Assembly: GCF_022919095.1 (NCBI RefSeq)
Contig: NZ_CP095073.1
Span: forward strand, 1,674,001 to 1,738,000
From: Halobacillus salinarum
Lineage (GTDB): Bacteria; Bacillota; Bacilli; Bacillales; Halobacillaceae
Reading direction: 5' to 3'
Length of the DNA: 64,000 nt
Shown here piece by piece: positions 8,788-18,138 of this stretch. The notes beneath the pieces are model-generated. The model was given only the letters and a program-made list of their open reading frames with translations, was not told the origin of the DNA and did not search any database. The position numbers were made by a program, and so were the translations under genes. Every line of letters begins with the position of its first letter. The first letter of the stretch is position 1.

Positions 8788-9133
8788 GTGTGTCTTAAAA
8801 CTACGTTAACCGATTTTAGTTCGTCAAACTTCCATAGTTTACCACAAAAATGTGCTATGATTTCTCAATATATTACAGAATACTGTTTCATTTTGCTCGT
8901 AAGAACGGTGTTAAAATAATTTAGGAAGCGCTTACATATATCTTTCGGAGGTGATCGTAACCCATCATTTAATAATTGAAAGGTCGCAGTTTGTATCTAT
9001 AAAACGCAGCCAAGTCCTATTAAAAAACTACTTCCTATTACTCCAGAAGACTCCCTAACCTTTTAGCTCCTGGTTCCCGTCGTTTATTGAGTAAGTATTT
9101 TCCTAATTCCTATCTAAAGAAAGGAGAACTTTC
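8788..9133 (+). other. Long leader region of the GH3 gene
   Basis: No open frame is convincing. It contains an extended -10 (TGCTATGAT, with TATGAT at 8856-8861) without a clear -35, and a cre site at 8923-8936. About 200 bases between cre and the start codon could be a 5' UTR; I see no strong hairpin in it. Confidence 0.5.
8923..8936 (-). promoter_or_regulatory. cre site (CcpA) upstream of the GH3 gene
   Basis: On the minus strand the sequence is TGTAAGCGCTTCCT, close to the cre consensus TGWAANCGNTNWCA. It lies about 60 bp past the candidate -10, where CcpA would act as a roadblock. Catabolite repression suits a secreted glycosidase. Confidence 0.65.
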
Positions 9134-12100
9134 ATGCGCGTGACTAAATTATTTAGCATCTGCATCATGATCTTGCTCCTAATTATGAGTCAAAGTGCAG
9201 CTGTTTTTGCAAGTACCAATCAGGAACCACAGAAAAGTAATCCATCGTCTGATTACATGAATCCGGATCTCCCTATTCCCGATCGTGTTAGATCATTGCT
9301 CAGCCAAATGACATTGGAAGAAAAAGTTGGGCAGATGACACAAATAAACGTGACTAGACTTATGGGGGATGGTGCCTGGGATCAGGGGGATTTGAACGAG
9401 GCTACTTTAAAAAAGGTGCTCGTCGATAACCATGCTGGTTCAATCTTGAGTGGAGGTGGTGCTTCTCCTATTCCAAATAATGCAGAGGAATGGGCCAAGA
9501 TGACAAATAAGGTACAGAAGTATGCCATTGAACACACTCGTCTGCATATCCCGATTATTTATGGTGTGGATGCCGTCCATGGCCACAATAACGTAATGGG
9601 AGCGACGATTTTTCCTCACAATATTGGCATGGGTGCGACCTGGGACACGGAGCTTGCTAAGAAAACTGCAGCCTCTACTTCTAAAGCAGTGGAAGCTACC
9701 GGTATCAATTGGAACTTTGCCCCTGTGCTTGATGTAGCCAGAGACATCCGATGGGGAAGGTATTATGAAGCGTACAGCGAGGATCCATTGCTTGTTACCG
9801 AATTAGGCAATGCTGCCATTCAAGGCATTCAGCAGGATGAAGAGAAAGGTACACTCCAAATGGCTGCTTCCGCTAAGCACTTCTTAGGGTATTCAGCTTC
9901 GGAGACAGGTCATGACCGTACTCCTGCTGATATTTCCACTCGAACATTGAGAAATACGTTTTTGCCACCTTTTAAAAGGGCGGTGAAAAATGATGTTGCT
10001 ACGATCATGGTCAACAGTTCATCTGTGAATGGGATTCCAGTTCATTCTTCTCATTATTTACTTACAGATCTTCTTAGAAAGCAATTAGGATATAAAGGTG
10101 TAGTAGTGTCTGATTGGCAGGATATTCAATACCTTGTAGACGAATATCACATCGCAGACACTTACAAAGAAGCGATTAAAATAAGCATTAATGCAGGAGT
10201 AGACATGTCTATGGTGCCTATAGAAGCCGAGCCATTTACTTCTAATCTTATTGACCTTGTAAAAGAAGGAAAGGTTTCAGAAAAGAGGATCAATGAGGCT
10301 GTCAGCCGGATCCTAACGCTTAAATTCAAATTAGGCTTGTTTGAAGAGCCATACGTGGATGCAAGCCAAGCGATAGAAAAAGTGAATAACCAGGACAGGG
10401 ATCTAGCTTATCAGGCGGCTGCTGAAAGCCTCACTTTGCTGAAAAATGAGAATCAAACACTGCCTCTCGATAAAAACATCGATTCACTGTATGTAACAGG
10501 TCCGAGTGCGAATAGTGTAGAAAACCAGATGGGCGGCTGGACGATAGGCTGGCAGGGCATTCCTGAGAATAGTGATGAACTCCCGCCGGCAGTAACTGTA
10601 CTCGAAGGAATTAAAAAAACAGTCTCCTCTAATACGAGGGTTACCTTTGATGAAGGAAAGGATCTTCAGAAAGCCCGGCAGTCTGCTGAAAATGCTGATG
10701 CAGTTGTTATAGTAGTTGGCGAAAAGCCCTATGCTGAGGGAGAAGGAGATACGGAAACAGGACAACTTCCTGAAGCTCAGCAGGAATTATTTCAAGCCGT
10801 TCAAAAAAGCGGAACACCTGTGATTGTCGTGACAGTGGCGGGAAGACCTTTAATTATGAATGACATCGTGAAAAATACGAATGCTTTTTTGATGGCCTAT
10901 CTGCCTGGTACAGAAGGAGGCAGTGCGATTGCTGATACGCTGTTTGGAAATTACAATCCCAGTGGAGAATTAGCCGTCTCCTGGCCTAAAAGGATTGGGG
11001 ATGTCCCTATGAATTATATGCAGTACCCAGGTCCTAATGGAGGGGAAAGCAGTGATTATGATCCATTGTTTGCCTTTGGAGCTGGACTAAGCTATACGAC
11101 GTTCGATTACAGCAACTTGAACGTTTCAGACCATGTTAATAAAGAGGGCAACGTGAAGGTTCAAGTCGACGTAACGAATAGTGGAAGTCGTGCTGGAGAA
11201 GAGGTTGTCCAAGCTTACACTGATAACGCAGCTGATTATGTGCTGACTCCTCCAAAAAAATTACAAGGATTTAAGCGTGTTTCTCTTGATCCTGGTGAAA
11301 CCAAAACCGTTCAGCTTGATTTCCCTGCCTCACAATTATCTGTCATTACGGGGGATGTATTAGGTAACAGTGAGCGGTTTGTATATCCTGGGGAATATAC
11401 CTTAATGAGTGGCGATCAAACTGCGGCATTCACCGTCGATCCGGAAAAAGATGAACCCCAAATTAACAAGCGGCTAGCCGGTAAAGACCGCTATCAAACA
11501 GCGATAGAAATTTCACAAGAAGGATGGGACAAAGCGGAAAACGTAATCATTGCTCGTGGTGATAACTTTGCTGATGCCCTTTCCGGTTCTCCGCTCGCCT
11601 ATAAATTGGATGCACCAATTTTATTAACAAAAACTGACCGTCTGCTGCCTGAAGTAAAAGAAGAAATCAAGAGGTTGGGTGCAGAGCACGCGATTGTTCT
11701 GGGAGGTCCTAATGCGGTTTCTTCGTACGCAGAATATCAAGTTGAAGGATTGGGAGTTAACGTAGACCGTGTGAAAGGAAAAGACCGTTATGGGACTGCT
11801 GCCCATATTGCGGCCCGTCTTGATGGTCATCCTGATAAAGCGATTGTAGCAAATGGAAATAAGTTTCCAGATGCGCTCTCCGCTGCTCCATATGCTGCTA
11901 AGCATGGATTTCCAATCTTGTTGACGAAAAGTAACAAACTTCCAAAATCAACGAAGGAAGCACTTCAGGAAGTACCTAAAACAGTGGTTGTTGGAGGAGA
12001 TTCCGTTGTCAATGGTGATGTGTTCAGCCAATTACCTGAGGCTGAACGTTATAATGGAAAGAATCGCTATGAAACCTCAGCTGTAATTGCTCAGGAATTA

Positions 12101-12331
12101 GAATCTTCAGCTGACGCTGCATTTGTTTCTACAGGAAGTAAATTTGCAGATGCCTTAACCGGTTCAGTGTTAGCGGCAAAAAGAAATGGAGTGTCCTTAC
12201 TAGTAGAAGAAAATCAAGTGCCCAAAGAGGTTAAGAAGGCGTACCAGAATTTAAATATCGAGCATTTGTATATTCTGGGTGGTCCGAATGCAGTGAGTGA
12301 GAGAGTAAGACAGGAATTGTGGCAGGATTAA
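9134..12331 (+). CDS. Secreted GH3 beta-glucosidase-like enzyme with three CWB2 repeats
   Basis: A 1065-residue exported enzyme. Signal peptide (about 1-27, ending V-F-A-S), GH3 N-terminal barrel (about 45-400) with the K-H-F substrate motif and nucleophile Asp327 in V-V-S-D-W, GH3 C-terminal domain, a fibronectin III-like domain near 660-760, then from about 777 three cell-wall-binding type 2 repeats (PF04122-like), each opening with a K-x-R-Y-x-T-A/S signature and containing F-A/P-D-A-L and a V-L/V-G-G segment. CWB2 repeats hold proteins to wall polymers, so the glucosidase is probably surface-anchored. RBS AAAGGAG precedes the ATG. Confidence 0.92.
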   Translation: MRVTKLFSICIMILLLIMSQSAAVFASTNQEPQKSNPSSDYMNPDLPIPDRVRSLLSQMTLEEKVGQMTQINVTRLMGDGAWDQGDLNEATLKKVLVDNHAGSILSGGGASPIPNNAEEWAKMTNKVQKYAIEHTRLHIPIIYGVDAVHGHNNVMGATIFPHNIGMGATWDTELAKKTAASTSKAVEATGINWNFAPVLDVARDIRWGRYYEAYSEDPLLVTELGNAAIQGIQQDEEKGTLQMAASAKHFLGYSASETGHDRTPADISTRTLRNTFLPPFKRAVKNDVATIMVNSSSVNGIPVHSSHYLLTDLLRKQLGYKGVVVSDWQDIQYLVDEYHIADTYKEAIKISINAGVDMSMVPIEAEPFTSNLIDLVKEGKVSEKRINEAVSRILTLKFKLGLFEEPYVDASQAIEKVNNQDRDLAYQAAAESLTLLKNENQTLPLDKNIDSLYVTGPSANSVENQMGGWTIGWQGIPENSDELPPAVTVLEGIKKTVSSNTRVTFDEGKDLQKARQSAENADAVVIVVGEKPYAEGEGDTETGQLPEAQQELFQAVQKSGTPVIVVTVAGRPLIMNDIVKNTNAFLMAYLPGTEGGSAIADTLFGNYNPSGELAVSWPKRIGDVPMNYMQYPGPNGGESSDYDPLFAFGAGLSYTTFDYSNLNVSDHVNKEGNVKVQVDVTNSGSRAGEEVVQAYTDNAADYVLTPPKKLQGFKRVSLDPGETKTVQLDFPASQLSVITGDVLGNSERFVYPGEYTLMSGDQTAAFTVDPEKDEPQINKRLAGKDRYQTAIEISQEGWDKAENVIIARGDNFADALSGSPLAYKLDAPILLTKTDRLLPEVKEEIKRLGAEHAIVLGGPNAVSSYAEYQVEGLGVNVDRVKGKDRYGTAAHIAARLDGHPDKAIVANGNKFPDALSAAPYAAKHGFPILLTKSNKLPKSTKEALQEVPKTVVVGGDSVVNGDVFSQLPEAERYNGKNRYETSAVIAQELESSADAAFVSTGSKFADALTGSVLAAKRNGVSLLVEENQVPKEVKKAYQNLNIEHLYILGGPNAVSERVRQELWQD

Positions 12332-12344
12332 GTTTCAAGAGGAA

Positions 12345-12371
12345 TCCCCGGAGAGTTCATTTCTCCGGGGA
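12345..12371 (+). terminator. Terminator after the GH3 gene
   Basis: GC-rich 9-bp stem CCCCGGAGA/TCTCCGGGG with a short loop. The T tract is poor (ACTTCTTG), so efficiency is uncertain. Confidence 0.65.
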
Positions 12372-12777
12372 CTTCTTGTGATCCAATATTAGAAAAATAA
12401 CTGCTCAAGGTAATAGCCGCCCATGATACTGTCGGAAAAAAACTCTCCAATTAAGGAATAAACTCTGCAAGGTGCGCGAAATGAAAGAGCCGATTAGCAA
12501 AAGAAAACTTATAAAACCCCGGGCTCCCACTTTTTATTGAGCAGGACTCCCGCTGCCCATGCTATGTAAAGTGTCAGCAAATACTACGAAAAATCCTCCG
12601 TTAAAACCGGTTACGAGTATCATGACGCACTTCCGTATTATTATTTTTCATTATACTGGTTAATACAGAGGTGAATCCCTCACTCAAACTATTGGAATCC
12701 TCCAAAATAGTAAGAATAGTGGATTGTTAAAAGAAATATACATACTACATGTCCCATTTATGGAGAGGACTTTCCTG
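12372..12777. other. Intergenic region, no gene recognised
   Basis: About 400 bases between the GH3 and YitT genes. Minus-strand frames around 12500-12620 give short membrane-like peptides broken by stops, possibly a decayed gene, but nothing I can assign. Confidence 0.4.
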
Positions 12778-13365
12778 ATGAAATTGATTCATAAGAGCGC
12801 GACTATATTATTTGGAAGCTTCTTACTATCCATTGGTATTAATTTTTTTCTCGTCCCTTATGAATTGCTGGATGGAGGAGTCATTGGTTTAGGGTTAATC
12901 ATTAATTACTTAACTGGTGTACAAGCAGGCCTTATTATTATTGTGTTAAGTCTGCCGATTTTTATCATGGCTTGGATATGGGATAGAAGTTATTTCTATA
13001 ACAGCCTTCACGGCATGTTGTTTTCTTCTTTTGCGATCGATCTTCTCGCACCTCTCCACACTGGATTTTCACTGGAAAATTATTTTTCCTCGCTATGGAG
13101 TTCTATTACAGGCGGTTTGTTTATAGGGACAGGAATAGGCATTATGCTTCGCAGTAAGACGAGTACTGGAGGTACAGACCTGCTTGCCCAGTTTCTTGCG
13201 AAGCTCTTTCGTATGAATGTTGGATTGGTTATTTTCTTTATTGATATAGCCGTCATAGGTTTGGGAGGAATATTAATTTCTTCTCAATCGTTTGCTTTGT
13301 CGGCGGTAACGATTATCTTCGTAGGAATTGCAACGAGCGCGTGTACTTGGAATATGGGGAACTAG
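12778..13365 (+). CDS. YitT-family membrane protein (short form)
   Basis: A polytopic membrane protein of 195 residues with the DUF161 core: N-terminal G-I-N-F-F-L-V-P segment, a G-G-V-I-G loop, and a mid-protein R-S-K-T-S-T-G-G-T-D-L-L-A motif that is typical of YitT. Longer family members add a cytosolic DUF2179 domain, which is absent here. Transport function is unproven. GGAGAGGA precedes the ATG at 12778; the longer frame opening at 12724 has no RBS. uppP follows by 36 bp and may be co-transcribed. Confidence 0.82.
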   Translation: MKLIHKSATILFGSFLLSIGINFFLVPYELLDGGVIGLGLIINYLTGVQAGLIIIVLSLPIFIMAWIWDRSYFYNSLHGMLFSSFAIDLLAPLHTGFSLENYFSSLWSSITGGLFIGTGIGIMLRSKTSTGGTDLLAQFLAKLFRMNVGLVIFFIDIAVIGLGGILISSQSFALSAVTIIFVGIATSACTWNMGN

Positions 13366-13401
13366 TTAGATTACACAATAGGAATTTAAGGAGAAATACG
13401 T

Positions 13402-14217
13402 ATGCAATGGGGAATTGTGGCTGCAGTTATCATAAGCTTTGTGGAAGCCTTAACTGAGTTTGCGCCTGTTTCTTCAACTGGACACATGATTATTGTGAAC
13501 GACTTAATTCTTCATACCGAACGTATGCTGACGGAGCCTGTTTCAAATACGTTTCTAATTGTCGTTCAGCTTGGTTCTGTTCTAGCTGTCGTTGTAGTCT
13601 TCAAACAGCGATTCAAACAAATTCTTCAAGTCACAAAGAAGAATAATAAAAGGGAGCACACATTTAGTCTTAACACCCTTTTCATTGGCATTTTCCCTGC
13701 GATTGTAACAGGCTTCCTTGTACAATATTGGGTGGACACGTATTTATTCTCGATCCATTCGGTGATCTTAGCTTTAATAGCGGGATCGGTTCTTATGATC
13801 ATTGCAGATACGTGTAAGCCGCTTCACGCTGGAGTGAAAAGTGTGGATCAAATCACTTATAAACAAGCTTTTATTATCGGTCTATTTCAAAGTGTGGCTT
13901 TATGGCCGGGCTTTTCCCGATCTGGAGCAACGATTTCTGGAGGGGTATTATTGGGGTTAAGTCACCGGGCGGCGGCTGACTTTACGTTTATTATGGCTGT
14001 ACCAATTATGGCGGGGGCCAGCGGACTTTCCTTACTTAAAAATTTGGATTTGTTCACGTTGAATGTACTTCCTTTTTTTGCGTTTGGATTTGTGGGAGCA
14101 TTCGTTTTTTCACTTCTGGTTATTCGGTTTTTTTTGAATTTAATTAACACCATCAAGCTCTTTCCATTTGCTATTTACCGGATATTACTTGCGGGTGTGT
14201 TACTCGTTTGGATATAA
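13402..14217 (+). CDS. uppP: Undecaprenyl-diphosphatase
   Basis: BacA/UppP-type integral membrane phosphatase, 271 residues, which recycles undecaprenyl pyrophosphate for peptidoglycan and wall polymer synthesis and can confer bacitracin tolerance. Both family signatures are present: E-A-L-T-E-F-x-P-V-S-S-T-G-H near residues 15-28 and P-G-F-S-R-S-G near 172-178. RBS AAGGAG. The length is normal for the family. It follows the YitT gene at short distance. Confidence 0.95.
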   Translation: MQWGIVAAVIISFVEALTEFAPVSSTGHMIIVNDLILHTERMLTEPVSNTFLIVVQLGSVLAVVVVFKQRFKQILQVTKKNNKREHTFSLNTLFIGIFPAIVTGFLVQYWVDTYLFSIHSVILALIAGSVLMIIADTCKPLHAGVKSVDQITYKQAFIIGLFQSVALWPGFSRSGATISGGVLLGLSHRAAADFTFIMAVPIMAGASGLSLLKNLDLFTLNVLPFFAFGFVGAFVFSLLVIRFFLNLINTIKLFPFAIYRILLAGVLLVWI

Positions 14218-14303
14218 AAACTAATCGATTGTTGGTTCCTTTAATAAAAGGATTACGACGTCTTTTCACGAATATATTTAAAAAAGAATAAGGAGGTTAT
14301 ACT

Positions 14304-14825
14304 TTGTCTGAGCATGTAAGGGAGATGTATGAGTATCATTTTTGGGCTAATCAGCGAATTTTGGAACATTTAGCAAGTTTATCTCCTCGTTATTACCATC
14401 AGGAAATTGAAAGTGTTTTTCCTTCAGTCGCAAAGGTCTTGAGTCACATCTATCTGACAGATTGCATGTGGCTGAGCATCCTGAATGGAGAAGACATGGC
14501 TGAAGCTCTTGAATCCTCTCGTGAACGGGGGACCCAGTTAGAAGGGATAGAATTGGAGCAATTAGCTGAGAAGTACCGTTTATTAGGGGATGAATATCTT
14601 TCCTTTATCCAAGACCAAAAGGACTTAGAAGAGATATTTGTGCTGAATAATCCTTATACATCAATAAGGGAAACACGTATTTCAGAAATCATTCTCCATG
14701 TTGTGAATCACGGCACTTATCACAGGGGAAACATTTCAGCGATGCTGCATCAAATGGGAGAAGCCTCGGTGATGACAGATTACGCGTTCTTTTGGTATGA
14801 AGAGGAAGCTTCATCGCAGCAATAG
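14304..14825 (+). CDS. DinB-family protein
   Basis: A 173-residue four-helix-bundle protein of the DinB/YfiT superfamily, which often binds divalent metal through three His residues. Here the candidates are H in V-L-S-H-I-Y-L and the two in V-N-H-G-T-Y-H-R-G-N. Many members are thiol-S-transferases or have unknown roles. The TTG start is preceded by AAGGAGGT. It ends before a terminator hairpin and is convergent with amt. Confidence 0.88.
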   Translation: MSEHVREMYEYHFWANQRILEHLASLSPRYYHQEIESVFPSVAKVLSHIYLTDCMWLSILNGEDMAEALESSRERGTQLEGIELEQLAEKYRLLGDEYLSFIQDQKDLEEIFVLNNPYTSIRETRISEIILHVVNHGTYHRGNISAMLHQMGEASVMTDYAFFWYEEEASSQQ

Positions 14826-14917
14826 GTGACGAATAAGAAGGAACCATCGATAAGATTATAAACGAAGATAGGCAAGAGTAAAAAATTATTCCAGATAAAG
14901 ACAAACTATGAAGGATT

Positions 14918-14962
14918 GAATGACCACTTCGGTGAAAGCATGCAGTCGGAGTGGTCATTCTT
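14918..14962 (+). terminator. Terminator after dinB-like gene
   Basis: Stem GAATGACCACT/AGTGGTCATTC with a loop of about 20 nt and a T-rich 3' flank. Confidence 0.7.
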
Positions 14963-15010
14963 CCATTGAATAAGTCACTCTTCAAAGAAATGGGAAATAA
15001 TCAATTTCAT

Positions 15011-15051
15011 AAAAAGATCCGCAAGAAGGTGAAATCTTCTTGCGGATTTTA
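15011..15051. terminator. Bidirectional terminator, amt side
   Basis: Stem ATCCGCAAGAAG/CTTCTTGCGGAT flanked by A5 and T4. On the minus strand it lies just after the amt stop codon. Confidence 0.88.
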
Positions 15052-15086
15052 TAATGACTAAACCACTTTTGTTTCTGCAGCTTTGT

Positions 15087-16370
15087 CTATGATCCTTTGT
15101 TGTCTTCTTCTGCAGCTTCAAAATGGTCGTCGTATTTAATGAATTCGTGTTCCTGGTAGGCGGCAACCATACCGTGGTAACTTACATCCAGCCCAACTTC
15201 CTCTTCTTCTTCGGTTGATCTGACAGGTATCCACAACTGAATCAGTTTAAGACCCCCCCACGTTACTATAAATCCCCAAGCACATAGAACAACTAAACCG
15301 AGTATTTGAATGCCGAGCAGTTCCCAGCCGCCGCCATTAAAGAGCCCGTCATCTGCTGCAAATAACCCAACAGCAACAGTTCCCCACATGCCAGATACCG
15401 CATGAACGGGAAAAGCACCGACAGGGTCATCGATTCCTTTTGCCTCCAGCCAGTCGCTTGCAAACAACATGAACAGCCCTGCGAGAGCACCTATAAAAAT
15501 AGCTGCACCATCGCTGACGAAAGCACATCCTGCAGTAATCCCTACTAAGCCTGCTAATGAACCATTAATGACAGAGGGAGCATCCGACCGTTTATAGCGA
15601 AATAGAGTATAGAGCAGGGTAGCTGCGCCGCCAGAAGCGGCTGAAAGCATAGTAACAATTGCGATATGTCCGATCCTTACGTCTGTGGCACTCAAAGTAC
15701 TACCTGCATTAAAGCCAAACCACCCAAACCAAAGAAGGAATGCTCCTACAGAGGCTAAAGGAAGATTACTAGGCAGAGCAATTTTGCTTGACCCTTCTGG
15801 GAGAAACTTTCCTTTGCGCGGTCCAATAAAAATGGCTGCTGCCAGGGCAGCGAAGCCTCCAAGGCCGTGAATGACGGCTGACCCAGCAAAATCAAGCATT
15901 CCCAGCTTTCCAAGCCATCCGCCTCCCCAAATCCAGTGTCCGGCAATCGGATAGATAATGGCGGTCATCATAACGGCATAGAGGAGATAGGCTCTAAAAT
16001 TAATCCGTTCCGCAACAGCTCCTGAAACTATCGAGATGACCGCGATAACAAATGCTGCTTGAAATAACCAGAACGTATCCGTGGAAATAGTCAGGTCAAG
16101 CTGAGATAAATCCCCACCGATCAAAAAACCATTGGAGCCGATGATTCCAGCTGCATCTTTGCCCCACATCAGACCGAATCCAATTAAATAAAAACAGAGA
16201 GTTCCAATCGTAATATCTGCAAATATCTTCATTATGATATTTACATTATTTTTATGTCTGACAAACCCTGCTTCCAAGAGGGCAAACCCGCCTTCCATCA
16301 GCAGGATCATCGCAGCAGTAAGTACAACCCAAATCGTATCTAAACCAGTACTCAGTTCTTGAATATTCAC
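15087..16370 (-). CDS. amt: Ammonium transporter
   Basis: Amt/Mep/Rh ammonium channel of 427 residues with about eleven membrane helices. Landmarks are the F-W-L-F-Q-A-A-F segment, the G-H-W-I-W-G-G-G-W-L loop, F-x-G-S-A-V-I-H-G-L-G-G with the first pore His, and the late F-P-V-H-A-V-S-G-M-W-G with the second pore His. The GTG start lies two bases after the stop of the upstream coiled-coil gene, so the two are translationally coupled. No glnK/PII gene is next to it, unlike in many bacteria. Regulated by the promoter at 16801-16845. Confidence 0.96.
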   Translation of the reverse strand: MNIQELSTGLDTIWVVLTAAMILLMEGGFALLEAGFVRHKNNVNIIMKIFADITIGTLCFYLIGFGLMWGKDAAGIIGSNGFLIGGDLSQLDLTISTDTFWLFQAAFVIAVISIVSGAVAERINFRAYLLYAVMMTAIIYPIAGHWIWGGGWLGKLGMLDFAGSAVIHGLGGFAALAAAIFIGPRKGKFLPEGSSKIALPSNLPLASVGAFLLWFGWFGFNAGSTLSATDVRIGHIAIVTMLSAASGGAATLLYTLFRYKRSDAPSVINGSLAGLVGITAGCAFVSDGAAIFIGALAGLFMLFASDWLEAKGIDDPVGAFPVHAVSGMWGTVAVGLFAADDGLFNGGGWELLGIQILGLVVLCAWGFIVTWGGLKLIQLWIPVRSTEEEEEVGLDVSYHGMVAAYQEHEFIKYDDHFEAAEEDNKGS

Positions 16371-16372
16371 CT

Positions 16373-16780
16373 TTACAAATCCCCCGTTTCCTTGTATTCA
16401 CGGATCTCATCTATTAAAGAACTGGATAGTATTAGTTCCTGTTGTTCTTCACCTTCATCGATTCCTTCTAAGGTGGTATCCAATTCACTTATGCTTTGAG
16501 AGATGAAATCAATTTGCTTTAAACGCTCTTTTACGTGAACCATGTATTCGACTGCTTGATGATGGCTGGGGGGACGGCTGGCAAAAAATTTGCGGACAGG
16601 GGAAAGAGATTGATAAAAAGCCTGTTCCGCATTTTTCTTTTCTTCATACTTACTGATCTTACTGCGTATTTCTTCAATGGTTTGTTCTTTTTGGTTTCTT
16701 AGCTTTTGAAGTACCTTGATGAATTTCTTAGGAGAGACTTCTAAACGGTTGCTCTGGTTAAACTCATCCCTTACGATCAT
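16373..16780 (-). CDS. Uncharacterised coiled-coil protein co-transcribed with amt
   Basis: A 135-residue, highly charged, all-helical protein. Residues about 20-60 and 80-125 look like coiled coil, separated by a loop with P-V-R-K-F-F-A-S-R-P-P-S-H-H. It has no membrane segment, no Cys and no family I recognise. It is the first gene of a two-gene operon with amt and sits where a PII protein often occurs, so a role in controlling or anchoring the transporter is a reasonable guess. GAGGAG precedes the ATG. Confidence 0.75.
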   Translation of the reverse strand: MIVRDEFNQSNRLEVSPKKFIKVLQKLRNQKEQTIEEIRSKISKYEEKKNAEQAFYQSLSPVRKFFASRPPSHHQAVEYMVHVKERLKQIDFISQSISELDTTLEGIDEGEEQQELILSSSLIDEIREYKETGDL

Positions 16781-16800
16781 GTTAAACTCCTCACGAATTA

Positions 16801-16845
16801 TGTTAGGTTTTCTTACATTATAGGAGGGTTTAATCTATCAGTCAA
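16801..16845 (-). promoter_or_regulatory. amt operon promoter with GlnR/TnrA box
   Basis: Minus strand: TTGACT (16845-16840), 17 bp, TATAAT (16822-16817). Immediately downstream, 16817-16801 reads TGTAA-N7-CTAACA, an exact fit to the symmetric GlnR/TnrA consensus TGTNA-N7-TNACA. It starts on the last base of the -10, a position suited to repression rather than to TnrA-type activation. Confidence 0.88.
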
Positions 16846-17056
16846 TGAATCTTGTTACATCTCTAAGAGAAATAAGGTAAAATGGTTTTACAGCACCTTT
16901 TTTCATTTATTCTCTATAAAATAAAAAAGTAATTCATTTTTAAAAAAGTATGTAGTTGTTTTCAAATTTGCAGTGTGAAAAAGTTACTGCTGTGATATGG
17001 TAATCTATTCCACTGTGTAGTAATATTGAACTAGACTATAAAAAGAGGTGTAATTA

Positions 17057-18109
17057 ATGATCACAGAAATTGATGGAAAAAAGTTGGATTTCCACCAATT
17101 GATCGAGCATTCTTTAAACCCATTTATCATTATTGATAAATCAACGATAAAATACGCTAATCAAGCCTGCAAGACTTTAGTGAAAGTGGATAGCCGTGAA
17201 GAAATTTTAAACCAGAGCTTTAAAAAATTTCTCCATCCCGATTACCATGACATTAGTGATGAACGTTTAAAACAGGTTCTTACATATAAGAAAGATCTTG
17301 AGCCTGTAGAGATAAAAATCATAGATGCGTATGGTCAATCCATAGATGTTGAATCCAAAGTCGGGGTATTTTATTTTGGAACGGAAACGATGGCTCAAGT
17401 TATCCTTCAGGATATTTCGGACAGGAAAGAAACGGACAGAGTATTGATGCATTCAGAAAAGTTATCCGTTATAGGGGAACTTGCAGCAGGGATCGTCCAT
17501 GAAATACGTAACCCACTTACGATTGTTAAAGGTTTTCTGGAATTATTGGATGGAGAAGTTTCAGAGAGGGGAGAAGAATATGTTAAGGTAATGCTCACAG
17601 AAGTCAAACGGATTGAATCGATTGCAAATGAGCTTCTTTATTTTTCCAAGCCTCATGAACATCAACTGCACCCTCACAATCTAGTTCCAATTCTGGAAAA
17701 TGTAAACCGATTATTAGAAAATACAGCCTCAAAAAAGCAGGTATCTTTAAATCTTGATGCCAATCATAAAGAGATCGTAATTAATTGTGATCAAGATCAA
17801 ATCAAGCAAGTGTTCATAAATATTATTAAAAATGCAATAGAAGCTACGCCGGCAAACGGAAGGGTCAACATTACTTTAACAGCGAATTCCGGTGCTGCCG
17901 TGAGTATTAGTGATACGGGATGCGGCCTTTCGAAAGAACAACTGAATAAGCTGGGAACTTCTTTTATGACTACGAAAGAAAATGGTACCGGTTTAGGGTT
18001 AATGGTCTCCTATAATATTATTAAAAATCATAAAGGGGAAATTAATGTCGACAGTGTGGAAGGGGAAGGGACTACTTTCGTAATCGAGCTTCCTAAAGAG
18101 GAAAACTAG
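17057..18109 (+). CDS. Orphan PAS-containing sensor histidine kinase
   Basis: A 350-residue soluble kinase: PAS domain (about 8-120), HisKA with phospho-acceptor His in I-V-H-E-I-R-N-P-L (near 153), and HATPase_c with N-box (N-I-I-K-N-A-I-E-A), G1 D-T-G-C-G-L and G2 G-T-G-L-G-L. It has no transmembrane segment and no adjacent response regulator, as in KinA/KinE-type sporulation kinases that feed the Spo0 phosphorelay. That assignment is inference. GAGGTG lies before the ATG. Confidence 0.88.
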   Translation: MITEIDGKKLDFHQLIEHSLNPFIIIDKSTIKYANQACKTLVKVDSREEILNQSFKKFLHPDYHDISDERLKQVLTYKKDLEPVEIKIIDAYGQSIDVESKVGVFYFGTETMAQVILQDISDRKETDRVLMHSEKLSVIGELAAGIVHEIRNPLTIVKGFLELLDGEVSERGEEYVKVMLTEVKRIESIANELLYFSKPHEHQLHPHNLVPILENVNRLLENTASKKQVSLNLDANHKEIVINCDQDQIKQVFINIIKNAIEATPANGRVNITLTANSGAAVSISDTGCGLSKEQLNKLGTSFMTTKENGTGLGLMVSYNIIKNHKGEINVDSVEGEGTTFVIELPKEEN

Positions 18110-18138
18110 AAGCGGAATGATTCCGCTTCTAGTTTTTT
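18104..18138. terminator. Bidirectional terminator between kinase and AEC genes
   Basis: Fourteen-bp stem AACTAGAAGCGGAA/TTCCGCTTCTAGTT with a 3-nt loop and T tract. It includes the kinase stop codon and serves the convergent AEC gene too. Confidence 0.88.

Noticed and set aside
12500-12620. Short membrane-like minus-strand peptides
   Set aside because: Broken by stops in each frame and too short to assign; recorded only as a possible decayed gene.
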